61,148 nucleotides of DNA, taken from contig JAEYUC010000001.1 of NCBI GenBank assembly GCA_023433705.1, forward strand, positions 1-61,148, given 5' to 3'. The notes beneath the pieces are model-generated. The model did no database searches. It was not told where the DNA came from and was given only the letters and a program-made list of their open reading frames with translations. Each line of letters starts with the position of its first letter. Position 1 is the first letter of the stretch. Position numbers and translations under genes: made by a program. Shown one piece after another: positions 15,824 to 24,215 of the stretch. The stretch is from Pseudomonadota bacterium (lineage in GTDB: Bacteria; Pseudomonadota; Gammaproteobacteria; Steroidobacterales; Steroidobacteraceae).

Positions 15824-16147
15824 ATGGCTATCTCGCTCACCCAGGCTGCGGCCGACCGGGTCAAATCATTCATCGCCTCGCGCGGCAAGGGCCTCGGCCT
15901 GCGCCTCGGGGTTCGCAAGACCGGCTGCTCGGGGTTTGCCTATGTCGTCAACTATGCGGACGACGCCTCCCAGACCGACCACGTGTTCGAGGAACACGGG
16001 GTCAAGGTCTTCGTCGATCCGGACAGCCTGCCGCTGATCAACGGCACCACGGTGGACTTCGTCAAACAGGGCCTCAACGAGGCCTTCCGCTTCCACAACC
16101 CGAACATCAAGGGGGAATGTGGCTGCGGGGAGTCCTTCAACGTCTGA
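15824..16147 (+). CDS. iscA: Iron-sulfur cluster assembly protein IscA
   Basis: A 107-residue A-type carrier that delivers [4Fe-4S] clusters. The three ligands are visible as KTGCSGFAY and the C-terminal ECGCGESF. The start is the ATG at 15824, 25 bases after the desulfurase stop; the longer frame upstream lies inside the fusion gene. iscR, a separate iscU, hscB, hscA and fdx, which normally accompany iscA, are not here; ndk follows. Confidence 0.94.
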   Translation: MAISLTQAAADRVKSFIASRGKGLGLRLGVRKTGCSGFAYVVNYADDASQTDHVFEEHGVKVFVDPDSLPLINGTTVDFVKQGLNEAFRFHNPNIKGECGCGESFNV

Positions 16148-16252
16148 ATCATGCATGGACGGCGCACCTCGGGCGCCGTTTCCTTCGGGGCGCGAAGCGC
16201 CTCGCAAGGCTTAATTTTCAGCAGGTTACTCGCAGGCAGAGCGGTCTGCCGG

Positions 16253-16258
16253 TACAAT
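16253..16258 (+). promoter_or_regulatory. Putative ndk -10 element
   Basis: TACAAT (five of six consensus bases) lies 35 bases before the ndk start, followed by CGCGCGCC. No clear -35 hexamer is found at 16-18 bases. Confidence 0.5.
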
Positions 16259-16293
16259 CGCGCGCCTTTAAGCCCCCACAAGGAATCATGTTC

Positions 16294-16722
16294 ATGGCGC
16301 TCGAGCGCACCTTCTCCATCATCAAGCCCGACGGCGTAGCCCGTAACCTCATCGGCCAGGTACTGAGCCGTTTCGAAAAGGCCGGCCTGCGCGTCGTCGC
16401 CGCCCGCATGCAGCACCTGTCGCAGCGGGAAGCCGAAGGGTTCTACGCGGTGCATGCCGCGCGTCCGTTCTTCAAGGATCTCGTCAAGTACATGACCTCG
16501 GGTCCGGTGCTGCTGCAGGTGCTCGAAGGCGAAGACGCCATCGCGAAGAATCGCGAGATCATGGGCGCCACCGATCCGAAGAAGGCCGCGCCGGGCACCA
16601 TCCGCGCCGATTTCGCCGAGAGCATCGAGGCGAACACCGTGCACGGATCCGACGCCCCGGAGACGGCCGCGAAGGAAATCGCGTATTTCTTCCGCGAGAC
16701 GGAGATCTGCCCGCGGGTCTGA
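16294..16722 (+). CDS. ndk: Nucleoside diphosphate kinase
   Basis: Balances nucleoside triphosphate pools by ping-pong phosphate transfer through a histidine. The 142-residue length is standard; MALERTFSIIKPDGVARN is the N-terminus and the catalytic histidine lies in ANTVHGSDAPETA. ATG 16294 was preferred over ATG 16288 because AAGGA (16280-16284) is nine bases from the former and only three from the latter, and MALERT is the family start. The order ndk-rlmN-pilW-rodZ-hisS is conserved. Confidence 0.96.
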   Translation: MALERTFSIIKPDGVARNLIGQVLSRFEKAGLRVVAARMQHLSQREAEGFYAVHAARPFFKDLVKYMTSGPVLLQVLEGEDAIAKNREIMGATDPKKAAPGTIRADFAESIEANTVHGSDAPETAAKEIAYFFRETEICPRV

Positions 16723-16726
16723 TCGC

Positions 16727-17863
16727 ATGAATACCGCCGAGTCCCAAGTCGCCGACGAACGAATCAACTTGCTGGGTCTGCAGAAGGCGGACCTCGAGTC
16801 GTTCGTGGGCGGGCTCGGCAGCAAGCCCTTCCGTGCGCGTCAGCTCATGAACTGGCTGTACAAGCGCGGCGAGAGCGACATCTCGGCGATGACCGATCTG
16901 GCCAAGGACTTCCGCGCGCAGCTCGCGCAGCGCGCGGAAGTCAAACTACCCGAGATCGTGAAGACCCAGGTCGCCTCGGACGGCACGCGCAAGTGGCTGC
17001 TGTCCGGCGGCAACGGCCAGGCGTTCGAGATGGTGTTCATCCCGGAGGAGGATCGCGGCACGTTGTGCATCTCCTCGCAGGTCGGCTGCGTGCTGGACTG
17101 CACGTTCTGCTCGACCGCGCAGCAGGGATTCAACCGCAACCTCACCACCGCGGAGATCGTCGGGCAGGTGTGGCTCGCGAATCGCGAACTCGCGGGCGAA
17201 CTGGGCTGGAAGGCCGGTGACGATCGCATCATCACGAACATCGTGCTGATGGGCATGGGCGAACCGCTCGCGAACTTCCGCAACGTCGTGCCCGCGATCA
17301 GCATCTTCCTCGACGACCTGGGCTTCGACATCTCGCGTCGTCGCGTGACGCTGTCGACCTCCGGACTCGTGCCGCAGATCTACAAGCTCGCGCAGGAAAC
17401 GAATTGCGCGCTCGCGGTTTCGCTGCACGCGCCGAACGACGAACTGCGCAGCGAGCTGGTGCCGATCAACCGCAAGCACAACATCGCGGAGCTGCTCGAA
17501 GCCTGCTGGCACTACCTCGACGAACAGAACGGACGCAGCGTGACCTTCGAGTACGTGATGCTCGACGGCGTCAACGACCAGCCGCGCCACGCGCGCGAGC
17601 TCGCCAAACTACTGCACGGCAAGCCCGCGAAGCTCAACCTCATTCCATTCAACCCGTTTCCGGGTACGAAATACCGGCGCTCGCCGCAGGCGGCGATCGA
17701 GGCGTTCCGCGACGAGCTCAATGCTCGCGGGCTGATCGCCACCATCCGCAAGACCCGCGGCGACGACATCGATGCGGCCTGCGGACAGCTCGCGGGCCAG
17801 GTCACCGACCGCACCATCGTGCGGCTTGGCTCGAAAACCTTCGGATTGCAGGTACGCGCATGA
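16727..17863 (+). CDS. rlmN: Dual-specificity 23S rRNA/tRNA adenine-C2 methyltransferase RlmN
   Basis: Radical-SAM enzyme methylating A2503 of 23S rRNA and A37 of some tRNAs. The 378-residue product has the cluster motif CVLDCTFC (121-128), the conserved cysteine in GTLCISSQ (114) and the methyl-carrying cysteine in DIDAACGQLAG near the C-terminus. MGMGEPLANF is another family motif. It starts four bases after ndk and overlaps pilW (ATGA). Confidence 0.97.
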   Translation: MNTAESQVADERINLLGLQKADLESFVGGLGSKPFRARQLMNWLYKRGESDISAMTDLAKDFRAQLAQRAEVKLPEIVKTQVASDGTRKWLLSGGNGQAFEMVFIPEEDRGTLCISSQVGCVLDCTFCSTAQQGFNRNLTTAEIVGQVWLANRELAGELGWKAGDDRIITNIVLMGMGEPLANFRNVVPAISIFLDDLGFDISRRRVTLSTSGLVPQIYKLAQETNCALAVSLHAPNDELRSELVPINRKHNIAELLEACWHYLDEQNGRSVTFEYVMLDGVNDQPRHARELAKLLHGKPAKLNLIPFNPFPGTKYRRSPQAAIEAFRDELNARGLIATIRKTRGDDIDAACGQLAGQVTDRTIVRLGSKTFGLQVRA

Positions 17864-18627
17864 AACATCCGCTTCGCTTGGCGATCATGTTGTTGGCCTG
17901 CACGCTCGCGGCGTGCGTCACCAATACCAAGGACGGCGGCAAGCCGCTCAAGGGTGAGGATCCACAGCACACCGCCGCGAAGTACAACGTCCAGCTGGGC
18001 ACGGCGTACCTGCAGCAGGGCAACTACCCGCTCGCGAAGGAGAAGCTCGAGCGCTCGCTCAAGCAGAACCCGCGCGATCCCGACGTGCACACGAGCCTCG
18101 CGCTGATGTACGACCGCACCGGCGACCAGAAGCTCGCGGACCGGCACTATCGCGAGGCGCTGCGGCTCGCGCCCGACAAGCCCGCCGTCATCAACAACTA
18201 CGCCGTCTACCTGTGCAAGAGCGGGCGCGTGGACGAGGGCGTGGAGCGCTTCAAGTCGGTCGCGGCCAGCAAGTTCTACCAGACGCCGGAGGTCGCGCTG
18301 ACCAACGCCGGCGTGTGCCTGCGCAGCGCCAAGCGCATCGACGAGGCGCAGGCGAGTTTCATCGGCGCCATCAAGGCGCGGCCTAACTACAGCGAAGCGA
18401 CCGTGCAGCTCGCGAGCCTGCACCTCGAGCGGAACCAGATCGCCGAGGCGCGCAAGGTGGTGGACACCTACATCGACGCCTTCAAGCCCAACCCGGACGT
18501 GTTGCTGTCCGCGGTCAGCGTGGCGCGCGCCGCCAAGGACCGCATGGCCGAGGAAAAATACTCGCGCGCACTGCGCCTCGAGTTCCCCGATTCCGCCCAG
18601 GCGCGCGCGCTCAAGCGCAGCCCGTAG
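17860..18627 (+). CDS. pilW: Type IV pilus biogenesis/stability lipoprotein PilW (TPR)
   Basis: A 255-residue TPR lipoprotein. A lipoprotein signal ends in LAAC (Cys19), followed by tandem tetratricopeptide repeats (AAKYNVQLGTAYLQQGNYPL, DVHTSLALMYDRTGDQKLA, AVINNYAVYLCKSGRVDEG). PilW/PilF helps the secretin PilQ assemble in the outer membrane. The assignment rests on the position between rlmN and rodZ and on the TPR layout; no pilus genes are in this window. The start ATG overlaps the rlmN stop. Confidence 0.9.
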   Translation: MKHPLRLAIMLLACTLAACVTNTKDGGKPLKGEDPQHTAAKYNVQLGTAYLQQGNYPLAKEKLERSLKQNPRDPDVHTSLALMYDRTGDQKLADRHYREALRLAPDKPAVINNYAVYLCKSGRVDEGVERFKSVAASKFYQTPEVALTNAGVCLRSAKRIDEAQASFIGAIKARPNYSEATVQLASLHLERNQIAEARKVVDTYIDAFKPNPDVLLSAVSVARAAKDRMAEEKYSRALRLEFPDSAQARALKRSP

Positions 18628-18648
18628 GCGCCGTTCCCCGGGCAAGTG

Positions 18649-19527
18649 ATGGGCGACTCGCAGACCTCCGCTACCGGCCAGCCGGAACAGCCGCGTTCGA
18701 TCGGCGAGCGGCTGCGCGCCGCACGCGAACGCCTTGGGTACTCGGTGGCCGCCGCCGCGGAAAAGCTGCACCTCGACCCGAAGGTCATCGAGGCGCTCGA
18801 AGCCGACCGTTTCGCGGATCTCGGCGCATCCGTGTACGTGCGCGGCCACTTGCGCCGCTACGGTGATTTCGTCGGCGAGCAGGGGCGGGAGCTCGTGGAT
18901 TCATACGGCGCCCGCGAAGCGCGTCCCGTGTCGCCCGATCTCACGCAGATCCCGCATGCCGAACGGCGCGCGGATCCGCGCCGGCTCGTGCCGCCGTTGA
19001 TCGCCGTGGGAAGCGGACTCGTGCTGCTGGCGGCGATCTGGTGGGTGCTCGCGGGATCGAACCGCGACGCTGAGCCGACTGTGCCCGTGGCCGAAACTGC
19101 TTCCACGCCCACGGCGGTGACCGAGACGACGCCCGTGGCCTTGAGCACGCCTGCTTCCGTGCCGACCGAGGCGGAACCGGCGGCGCAGCCCGCGGCATCC
19201 GCGCTCGAAGCCGAGCCGGCGCCGGCGCCCGTCCAACGCGAGGCGCCGCCACCCGCGCGGCCTGCGCGGCTCACGCTGCAACTCACCAACGACAGCTGGG
19301 TCGAAGTCTACGATTCGCGCGGCGAGCGCCTGTTTTACGACGTCGCGAGCGCGGGCAGCGTACAGAGTGTCGAAGGAATTCCGCCCCTGCGCGTGACGCT
19401 GGGCAACGCCGCTGGCGTTGCGGTCGACGTCAACGGCCAGGCACGCGAGATTCCCGCGAGCGCCCTCGATGGCGATGGCGCTCGTTTCGTCGTGAATCGA
19501 TCCGGTTCGCTGTCGCGGGCCCGCTAA
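18649..19527 (+). CDS. rodZ: Cytoskeletal protein RodZ
   Basis: Membrane protein linking MreB to the cell-wall machinery. The 292-residue product has an N-terminal Cro-like helix-turn-helix (IGERLRAARERLGYSVAAAA, then YVRGHLRRYGDF), a transmembrane helix (about 114-135), a Pro/Ala/Thr-rich linker and a C-terminal DUF4115-type domain (ANDSWVEVYDSRGERLFYD-like). ATG 18649 was used; GTG 18646 would add one residue. ispG, which usually sits between rodZ and hisS, is absent. Confidence 0.92.
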   Translation: MGDSQTSATGQPEQPRSIGERLRAARERLGYSVAAAAEKLHLDPKVIEALEADRFADLGASVYVRGHLRRYGDFVGEQGRELVDSYGAREARPVSPDLTQIPHAERRADPRRLVPPLIAVGSGLVLLAAIWWVLAGSNRDAEPTVPVAETASTPTAVTETTPVALSTPASVPTEAEPAAQPAASALEAEPAPAPVQREAPPPARPARLTLQLTNDSWVEVYDSRGERLFYDVASAGSVQSVEGIPPLRVTLGNAAGVAVDVNGQAREIPASALDGDGARFVVNRSGSLSRAR

Positions 19528-19555
19528 CAAGAAAACCGTTTTCCGCCAGAACAAC

Positions 19556-20839
19556 ATGTCCCGCAACATCCAGCCGGTCACCGGCATGAAAGACGTCCTG
19601 CCGGAAGACATCGGCGTGTGGCAACACGTCGAGTCGACCATGCGCGCCGTCCTCGACGCCTACGGCTACCAGGAAATGCGCGTGCCGGTGGTCGAACACA
19701 CCGAGCTGTTCAAGCGCGCCATCGGCGAATTCACCGACGTGGTCGAGAAGGAGATGTACACCTTCACGGATCAGGGCGGCGACAGTCTCACCCTGCGTCC
19801 GGAGGCGACCGCGGGCATCGTGCGCGCCACGATTTCCAACGGCATGCTGCGCGGCGCGCGCCTCAAATTGTGGTGCCAGGGACCGATGTTCCGGCACGAG
19901 AAGCCGCAGAAGGGGCGCTTCCGGCAGTTCAACCAGATCGATCTCGAAGCCATCGGCTTCGCGGGCCCGGACGTGGACGTCGAGATCATCGCGCTGACCG
20001 CCCGGCTCTGGAGGTTGTTAGGCCTGTCGCGGGTGAAGCTGCAGATCAACTCGCTCGGCACTCCCGAATCGCGCAAGGCCTACCGCGCGTTGCTGCAGGA
20101 TTACTTCCGCGCGCACCTCGACAAGCTCGACGATGACGGCAAGCGTCGCCTCGAGGGCAACCCGCTGCGCATCCTCGACAGCAAGTATCCGCCGACGCAG
20201 GAGATCGTGAAGGACGCGCCGGTGCTCACCGAGCACCTCGACGCCGAGTCGCAGGCGCATTTCGCGGAGCTGCGCGCGGGGCTCGACGAGCTCGGCATTC
20301 CGTACGTCGTCAATCCGCGGCTGGTGCGCGGTCTCGACTACTACAGCCGCACCGTGTTCGAGTGGATCACCGACGCGCTCGGCAGCCAGGACGCGGTGTG
20401 CTCGGGTGGCCGCTACGACGGGCTGATCGCGCAGATGGGCGGTGAGCCGACCCCCGCGATCGGCTTCGCGATGGGCGTGGAACGCGTCGTCGAGCTGGTC
20501 AAACTCGCCGGAACGGTGCCGGCGCGCCCGGTCCCGGACGTGTTCGTGATGGCGCAGGGCGAAAGCGCCCAGCGCAAGGCCCTGGCGCTGGCCGAGCAGC
20601 TGCGCGACGACATCGCGGGCTGCCGCGTCGTGGTCCATTGCGGTACCGCCAAGTTCAAGACACAGTTCCGCCGCGCGGACGAATCCGGGGCGCGGCTTGC
20701 GCTCATCGTCGGCGACGACGAACTCGGGCGCGGAGTGGTCGCGCTCAAGCCGCTGCGCGGCGCCGAGACCACACAGGTTGAACATCCTCTCGCTCAGGTG
20801 AGCGCGAAGGTCGAAGAGTTTCTGAGGAGAGCGACGTGA
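19556..20839 (+). CDS. hisS: Histidyl-tRNA synthetase
   Basis: Class II aminoacyl-tRNA synthetase, 427 residues. Motif 1 region: QPVTGMKDVLPED; motif 2: GPMFRHEKPQKGRFRQFNQ; histidine motifs: GLDYYSRTVFEW and SGGRYDGLI; then the C-terminal anticodon-binding domain. The stop overlaps the yfgM GTG start. Confidence 0.97.
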   Translation: MSRNIQPVTGMKDVLPEDIGVWQHVESTMRAVLDAYGYQEMRVPVVEHTELFKRAIGEFTDVVEKEMYTFTDQGGDSLTLRPEATAGIVRATISNGMLRGARLKLWCQGPMFRHEKPQKGRFRQFNQIDLEAIGFAGPDVDVEIIALTARLWRLLGLSRVKLQINSLGTPESRKAYRALLQDYFRAHLDKLDDDGKRRLEGNPLRILDSKYPPTQEIVKDAPVLTEHLDAESQAHFAELRAGLDELGIPYVVNPRLVRGLDYYSRTVFEWITDALGSQDAVCSGGRYDGLIAQMGGEPTPAIGFAMGVERVVELVKLAGTVPARPVPDVFVMAQGESAQRKALALAEQLRDDIAGCRVVVHCGTAKFKTQFRRADESGARLALIVGDDELGRGVVALKPLRGAETTQVEHPLAQVSAKVEEFLRRAT

Positions 20840-21489
20840 GCGAATTGAACGATGCTGAACAGCTTGAACAGGTCAAGGGCTGGTTCAAGGAGAACGGCCT
20901 GTGGATCGTCATCGGTGTGGTGATCGGCGTGGGCGGGCTCGGCGGTTACCGCTGGTACGAGCAGCGCCGCGAGACGCAGGCCGAGACGGCCGCGGAGCGT
21001 TATGGCGCGATGATGGATGCCTTCCAGCGCAACGATCGCACGCGCGGACTCACGCTCGTCGACGAGATCAACCGCGAATACGGGTGGACGCCTTATGCGC
21101 AGCTCTCGAAGCTGGTCGCCGCGCGCGTGCACGTCGAGGCCAATGAACTCGACAAGGCCGCGGCCAGTCTGAAGTCCGTGGTCGACACGGCCGACGACCG
21201 GGAAGTGCAGCTGATCGCGCGCACGCGACTCGCGCGCGTGTTGTCCGCGCAGGGCAAACACGACGAGGCGCTGGCGGCGCTCAAGGTCGAGGATGCCGGC
21301 GCGTTCGCGCCGCGTTTCGCCGAGACGCGCGGCGACGTGCTGCTCGCCAAGGGCGATCGGGACGGGGCGCTGCGCGAATACCAGGCGGCGCGCGTCGCGG
21401 GCACGCAAGGCGCGGTCGATCTCGACCTGCTCGATCTCAAGATACGGGATCTCGGTGGCAATCCGCCGCCCAGAGAAGAGGAGTCCTGA
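20836..21489 (+). CDS. yfgM: YfgM-type ancillary SecYEG translocon subunit
   Basis: A 217-residue inner-membrane protein with one N-terminal helix (about 20-40, LWIVIGVVIGVGGLGGYRWY) and a periplasmic TPR-like domain. In E. coli YfgM associates with the chaperone PpiD at the Sec translocon. It starts at GTG overlapping the hisS stop, and its own stop overlaps bamB (TGATG), so hisS-yfgM-bamB are translationally coupled. Confidence 0.92.
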   Translation: MSELNDAEQLEQVKGWFKENGLWIVIGVVIGVGGLGGYRWYEQRRETQAETAAERYGAMMDAFQRNDRTRGLTLVDEINREYGWTPYAQLSKLVAARVHVEANELDKAAASLKSVVDTADDREVQLIARTRLARVLSAQGKHDEALAALKVEDAGAFAPRFAETRGDVLLAKGDRDGALREYQAARVAGTQGAVDLDLLDLKIRDLGGNPPPREEES

Positions 21490-22703
21490 TGAAAGTTCGC
21501 GGACTGTTGCTGCTGGCGGCGCTGGGTATCCTCGCCGCGGCGTGTGATTCGAAGAGCAAGAAGGTCGATCTGCCGGTCGACCTGACCGACATCGCCAATC
21601 CGACGGTGCGCGTGAACCGGCTGTGGAGCGCGAGCGTGGGCGGCGGCGGCAAGAAGCTGCGTCTGGGCCTGGGCCTCTCGAGCGGCGGCGACCGGTTGTT
21701 CGCGGCCGGGCACGACGGAGACGTCGCGGCGTTCAATCTCAAGAACGGCCGGCAGATCTGGCGCACGAAGACCGATCTGCCGCTCGCGGGCGGCACCGGC
21801 ACGAACGGCAACGTCGTCGCGGTCGGCTCGGCGGACGGAGTGATCGTCGTGCTCGCGGCTGACAATGGCGCCGAGCGCTGGCGCGCGAACGTGGGCGGCG
21901 AAGTGTTGTCCGCGCCCGCGGTCGCGGACGACCAGGTCGTCGTGCGCACGGTCGACGGACGGTTGCACGCGCTCTCGCTCGCGGACGGCAAACCGCTCTG
22001 GGAAGCGGAGCAGAACATTCCGCGTCTCACGTTGCGCGGCGTGTCCACGCCGGTCGTGGCGCGCGACCTCGCGCTTTCGGGTTTCGACAATGGCCGGGTG
22101 ATCGCCGTGAGTCTCGAGGATGGCGCAACCGTCTGGGAAGCGGCCGTGTCACCGTCCAAGGGACGTACCGAGCTCGAGCGGCTCAACGACATCGACTCGG
22201 CCGTCAAGGTCGTGGGTGACGACGTGTTCGTCGCCGGCTTCCAGGGCCGCGCGGGCATGCTCGCGCTCGATTCCGGCCAGGTGTGGTGGGCGCGCGAAAT
22301 TTCCAGCTACCGCGGCGTCGACGTCGACGACGATCACCTCTACGTCTCGACTTCCAGCGGCGAGCTGCTCGCGCTGAGCCGCCGCAGCGGCGGCGAAGTC
22401 TGGCGCAACGAATCCGTCAAGTTCCGCAGTCTCTCGGCGCCCGCGGTAGTGGGCGACTACGTGGTGGTGGCGGACCTCGAGAGTTATGTGCACTGGTTCG
22501 ATCGCGCGACCGGCGCCGCCGCGGGCCGCGCGAAGACCTCGGGCGACCGCATCAACAACGCGCCGCTCGTCGTGGACGACGTGCTCTACGTGATCAGCGA
22601 CAAGGGCGACATCACCGCGCTGAAGGGCGTGCCGATCGCCGCGCGCAACCGTCCTCGCGACGCCGCACCCGCGGAGCCCGCCGCGCAGCCGGCGGGCGGC
22701 TGA
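21489..22703 (+). CDS. bamB: Outer membrane assembly lipoprotein BamB
   Basis: Component of the BAM complex that inserts beta-barrel proteins into the outer membrane. The 404-residue product has a lipoprotein signal ending LAAAC (Cys19) followed by an eight-bladed PQQ-like propeller; repeats such as GDVAAFNLKNGRQIW, GALSLADGKPLWEAE-like blades and SGELLALSRRSGGEVW are visible. A Pro/Ala tail ends the protein. Confidence 0.95.
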   Translation: MKVRGLLLLAALGILAAACDSKSKKVDLPVDLTDIANPTVRVNRLWSASVGGGGKKLRLGLGLSSGGDRLFAAGHDGDVAAFNLKNGRQIWRTKTDLPLAGGTGTNGNVVAVGSADGVIVVLAADNGAERWRANVGGEVLSAPAVADDQVVVRTVDGRLHALSLADGKPLWEAEQNIPRLTLRGVSTPVVARDLALSGFDNGRVIAVSLEDGATVWEAAVSPSKGRTELERLNDIDSAVKVVGDDVFVAGFQGRAGMLALDSGQVWWAREISSYRGVDVDDDHLYVSTSSGELLALSRRSGGEVWRNESVKFRSLSAPAVVGDYVVVADLESYVHWFDRATGAAAGRAKTSGDRINNAPLVVDDVLYVISDKGDITALKGVPIAARNRPRDAAPAEPAAQPAGG

Positions 22704-22736
22704 TGCCGCCGCGGCGGCAGTAGTCAGAGCTCCGGG

Positions 22737-24161
22737 ATGCTGCCGGTCATCGCCATCGTCGGGCGGCCGAATGTCGGCAAGTCCACGCTGTTCAACACGC
22801 TGACGCAGACGCGCGACGCGATCGTCGCGGACGTGCCCGGCGTCACGCGCGACCGCCAGTACGGCTACGGAAAGCTGGGCCCGGTCCAGTACGTGTGCAT
22901 CGACACGGGTGGGCTGGTCGAGAACCCCAGTGGCATGGACGCGCTCATGCGCATCCAGACCGAACACGCGATCAAGGAAGCCGACCGCCTGGTGTTCGTC
23001 GCCGACGCGCGCGCCGGGCTCACTCCGCAGGACCAGTTCTTCGCGCGCGAGCTGCGCAAGTCCGGCAAGCCCGTGTATCTCGCCGTCAACAAGGCCGAAG
23101 GCCTGGAGGCGGCGATCGCGGCGGCCGATTTCCACTCACTCGGCCTGGGTGAACCGCACGCGATCGCGGCCACGCACGGTTACGGCTGCGAGCAGCTCAT
23201 GGACCTCGTGCTCGAGGGCTTTCCGCCCGCGCCGCCCGAAGACGAAGAGTCCGAAGACGGCCGCATCCGCATCGCGATCATCGGGCGTCCCAACGTCGGC
23301 AAGTCCACGCTGATCAATCGCCTCATCGGCGAGGAGCGCGTGATCACGAGCGACATCGCCGGCACTACTCGTGACAGCATCCTCGTGCCGTTCGAGCGCG
23401 ATGGCCGCGAGTTCATGCTGATCGACACGGCCGGTGTTCGGCGCCGCGCGAAGATCGACGACGAAATCGAGCAGCTGTCCGTCTCGAAGACGTTGCAGGC
23501 CATCGCCGAGGCGCACGTCGTCGTCATGGTGGTCGACGCGCAGGACTCGATCGGCGAACAGGACGCGAGCGTGCTGGGTCTCGCGCTCAGTCGCGGCCGC
23601 GCGCTGATCCTCGCGGTCAACAAGTGGGACAACATTCCGATGGAGCAGCGCGAGGAGATCCGCCGGCTGCTCACGCTCAAGATCGATTTCATCCCGTTCG
23701 CGCCCGTGCATTTCGTGAGCGCGCGGCACGGCACGGGAGTCGGCGACCTCACGGCCTCGATGATCCGCGCGTACGAGGCGGCGATGCGCAAGATGCCGAC
23801 GCCGGCGCTCACCAAGGCGATGGAGGCGGCGATGACGCAGCACCAGCCGCCCATCGTGCGCGGTCGCCGCATCCGGCTGCGCTACGCGCACCAGGGCGGC
23901 CGCAATCCGCCGCGCATCGTCGTGCACGGCAGCCAGGCCGCGCACGTGCCCGAGTCGTACAAGCGATATCTCGCGAACGTGTTCCGCGAGCGGTTCGACC
24001 TGTTCGCGACGCCGGTGTCGGTGGAATTCCGCAGCGACGTCAACCCGTTTCTCAAGGACAAGCCCAAGGAAAAGCGCGGCCTCAAGACCGCGCAGAAGGA
24101 ACGGCGCGAGCGGCGCATCCGCAAGGATCGCGCCAAGCGGCCCGCGAAGAAGAAACGCTGA
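22737..24161 (+). CDS. der: Ribosome-assembly GTPase Der (EngA)
   Basis: Essential double-GTPase for 50S assembly. Two G domains are seen: the first P-loop IVGRPNVGKSTLFN (8-21) with DTGG and NKAE, the second IIGRPNVGKSTLINR with DTAGVRRRAK and NKWD. A C-terminal KH-like domain ends in a basic tail (RRIRKDRAKRPAKKKR). The 474-residue length is normal. bamB-der is the classical arrangement. Confidence 0.97.
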   Translation: MLPVIAIVGRPNVGKSTLFNTLTQTRDAIVADVPGVTRDRQYGYGKLGPVQYVCIDTGGLVENPSGMDALMRIQTEHAIKEADRLVFVADARAGLTPQDQFFARELRKSGKPVYLAVNKAEGLEAAIAAADFHSLGLGEPHAIAATHGYGCEQLMDLVLEGFPPAPPEDEESEDGRIRIAIIGRPNVGKSTLINRLIGEERVITSDIAGTTRDSILVPFERDGREFMLIDTAGVRRRAKIDDEIEQLSVSKTLQAIAEAHVVVMVVDAQDSIGEQDASVLGLALSRGRALILAVNKWDNIPMEQREEIRRLLTLKIDFIPFAPVHFVSARHGTGVGDLTASMIRAYEAAMRKMPTPALTKAMEAAMTQHQPPIVRGRRIRLRYAHQGGRNPPRIVVHGSQAAHVPESYKRYLANVFRERFDLFATPVSVEFRSDVNPFLKDKPKEKRGLKTAQKERRERRIRKDRAKRPAKKKR

Positions 24162-24203
24162 GCGCCGCGACGCGGTAGATAGCGTGGGATCTCCGATCCG
24201 GGC

Positions 24204-24209
24204 TACAGT
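24204..24209 (+). promoter_or_regulatory. Putative -10 element of the histidine kinase gene
   Basis: TACAGT lies six bases before the GTG start, predicting transcription from the start codon itself. No -35 consensus is evident. Confidence 0.45.
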
Positions 24210-24215
24210 GTCCCG

